In this document: positions 63,031 through 64,000 of the stretch, piece after piece | Numbering within the stretch: position 1 is the first letter of the stretch | Layout: each line of letters begins with the position of its first letter | Source of the DNA: Flaccisagitta enflata | Lineage: Eukaryota; Chaetognatha; Sagittoidea; Aphragmophora | Length of the DNA: 64,000 nucleotides | NCBI GenBank assembly: GCA_965153355.1 | Contig: OZ231128.1 | Location: 32,178,001 to 32,242,000, forward strand | Reading direction: 5' to 3' | Translations under genes and position numbers: made by a program | The notes under the pieces: generated by a model | Seen by the model: the letters and a program-made list of their open reading frames with translations, nothing else | Told to the model about the DNA's origin: nothing | The model's database searches: none

Positions 63031-64000
63031 ACATTATTTGTGACAATATATTGGTTTTTAAATCACGGATGCGCCTGAGATCCGCTATTGTGAGATTACG
63101 AGAGCAAGGTTTACTCTGCCCATTCCTTTTTTTTCTCATTGTCTTTAACCAAGTGAATTCTATTATGTTTAGACTCGCTTTTCCAGAGATTGCCTCATTT
63201 CATTTTGTTCGTTTTTCTACGTCGATAATTTTTCTTGCAATTGTCGTCATATAACTCGTATTCTTTATATACTGATTCACGAAAGAAATGGAAATTCTAA
63301 GGAAATTTGATTTTGTCTTATAAGGTAGTTGATCACCTCCGTACTCCTGTTTTAGTGCCTAATTTCTAGATGTCAAGAGTTGTCTGAAACGTCCCCTCGA
63401 GGTACAAGTAGACTTTCAATATGGATCATCACTGAATGATTTATCAGTTTTAGTCAGCTTGTTAAGCAACTTTGTAAGGGCGTTCGTCCGTTCGGTTTAA
63501 CGGTTGGTAATGCAATGATTGCAATCATTGGATTACGTGAAATTGGCCCAGATCGTTTTATGTTCGTTTTTAGCATTGCAGGCCCTGCATATTTATATCA
63601 CTGTTCACCTATTCTACAGCCATGTCCACCCACAAGCCTACCTTTGCGTTGGTTTTGTATCTGGCCTTGTATCGAATTATGTAGCGGGATTTATTTGAGA
63701 AATGCCGGATGTTGTATTTGGAAGCCGGTGTTGAATACCGGGTCTTACATAAAAAAAACACTGATTTCCTTTAGAACACCTCAGAAAAACTGGTGCTTGT
63801 TAGTCGCGGACATGTGACTCAACTCCTTGCCGTGTCGGTCCGTCCGTAAGTCCGTAAGTTCGTCCGTCCATCACGTTTTCGAATGTGAGCAGTTTTCACA
63901 TCACTGCTCCTGCTTTTTAAATTCTTGCCACTGTATTTACATGGAATTCTTGCAAATGAGTGATTGTTTCTGTCTATCATCAATGCAATATCAAGTTTCT
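63031..64000. other. Mostly unique right end; element start at 63800
   Basis: Plus frames of 67 and 100 codons occur, but neither shows a motif or a splice context I can defend. At 63800 TTAGTCGCGGACATGTGACT with a GTCCGTCC body starts another hairpin-ended element, possibly cut by the window edge. Confidence 0.4.

Noticed and set aside
63051-63817. Plus frames of 67 and 100 codons with hydrophobic stretches
   Set aside because: No recognisable domain, no splice partner, and the second runs into a repeat element start.

Overview
This is a stretch of animal (metazoan) nuclear DNA. The evidence is a gene split into exons with GT-AG introns up to about 20.6 kb, very dense dinucleotide to tetranucleotide microsatellites (single GA/CT tracts over 400 bp), interstitial TTAGG/TTAGGG-like patches and many short non-autonomous transposable elements. 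Codon use and repeats do not let me name the species. An invertebrate is likely, but that is inference. Almost all long open frames in the window are translations of microsatellites or tandem arrays and are not genes.

The one gene I can reconstruct lies on the minus strand and enters from the right of exon 34112-32427, then runs through exons 27622-27119 and 6484-5896 to an exon that leaves the window at position 1 (271-1). All four joins are phase compatible (0/0, 0/0, 1/1) and have usable splice signals. Together they encode about 1,015 residues of a single polypeptide with at least two tandem cyclic-nucleotide-gated-type channel repeats. Each repeat has S1-S6, a pore loop, a C-linker and a cyclic-nucleotide-binding fold (S1 of the first lies upstream and is not identified). 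The two pores are not equivalent: one keeps a K+-type G-Y-G filter (GIGYGS), the other has CMGGID in its place. The two nucleotide-binding folds have each lost a different half of the phosphate-binding signature. This architecture resembles the single-chain CNGK channels known from sea urchin and fish sperm, but is strongly diverged. I regard it as the most interesting content of the window.

Upstream on the same strand (41.7-45.4 kb) three phase-compatible candidate exons with good splice sites could belong to another gene, or less likely to the 5' part of the channel gene. I do not recognise their product. Three more very short candidates (53.4, 59.5 and 62.9 kb) are weak.

The rest is repeat landscape. 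(1) Foldback elements with long inverted arms and TA at both ends: 435-5036, 6599-8794, 13612-14350, 19153-21880, 28396-31411 and 50467-50868. There is also a larger inverted structure at 10706-14680. (2) A 2.2 kb hAT-like element at 15098-17305 with a clean 8-bp target duplication. (3) About 25 copies of a family of short elements bounded by a terminal hairpin plus T-run at one end and GGCCTTGTT at the other. In this family the hairpin word and a copy of it near the opposite end change together between subfamilies. Some copies carry kilobase-scale 10-11 bp tandem arrays. (4) Arrays of about 21 bp units (core AGGCCTGAAATCTGCCCTCTC, read with one base of tolerance) next to a GC-rich GGGCAGCGGCCCC hairpin module. 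(5) Long microsatellites throughout.
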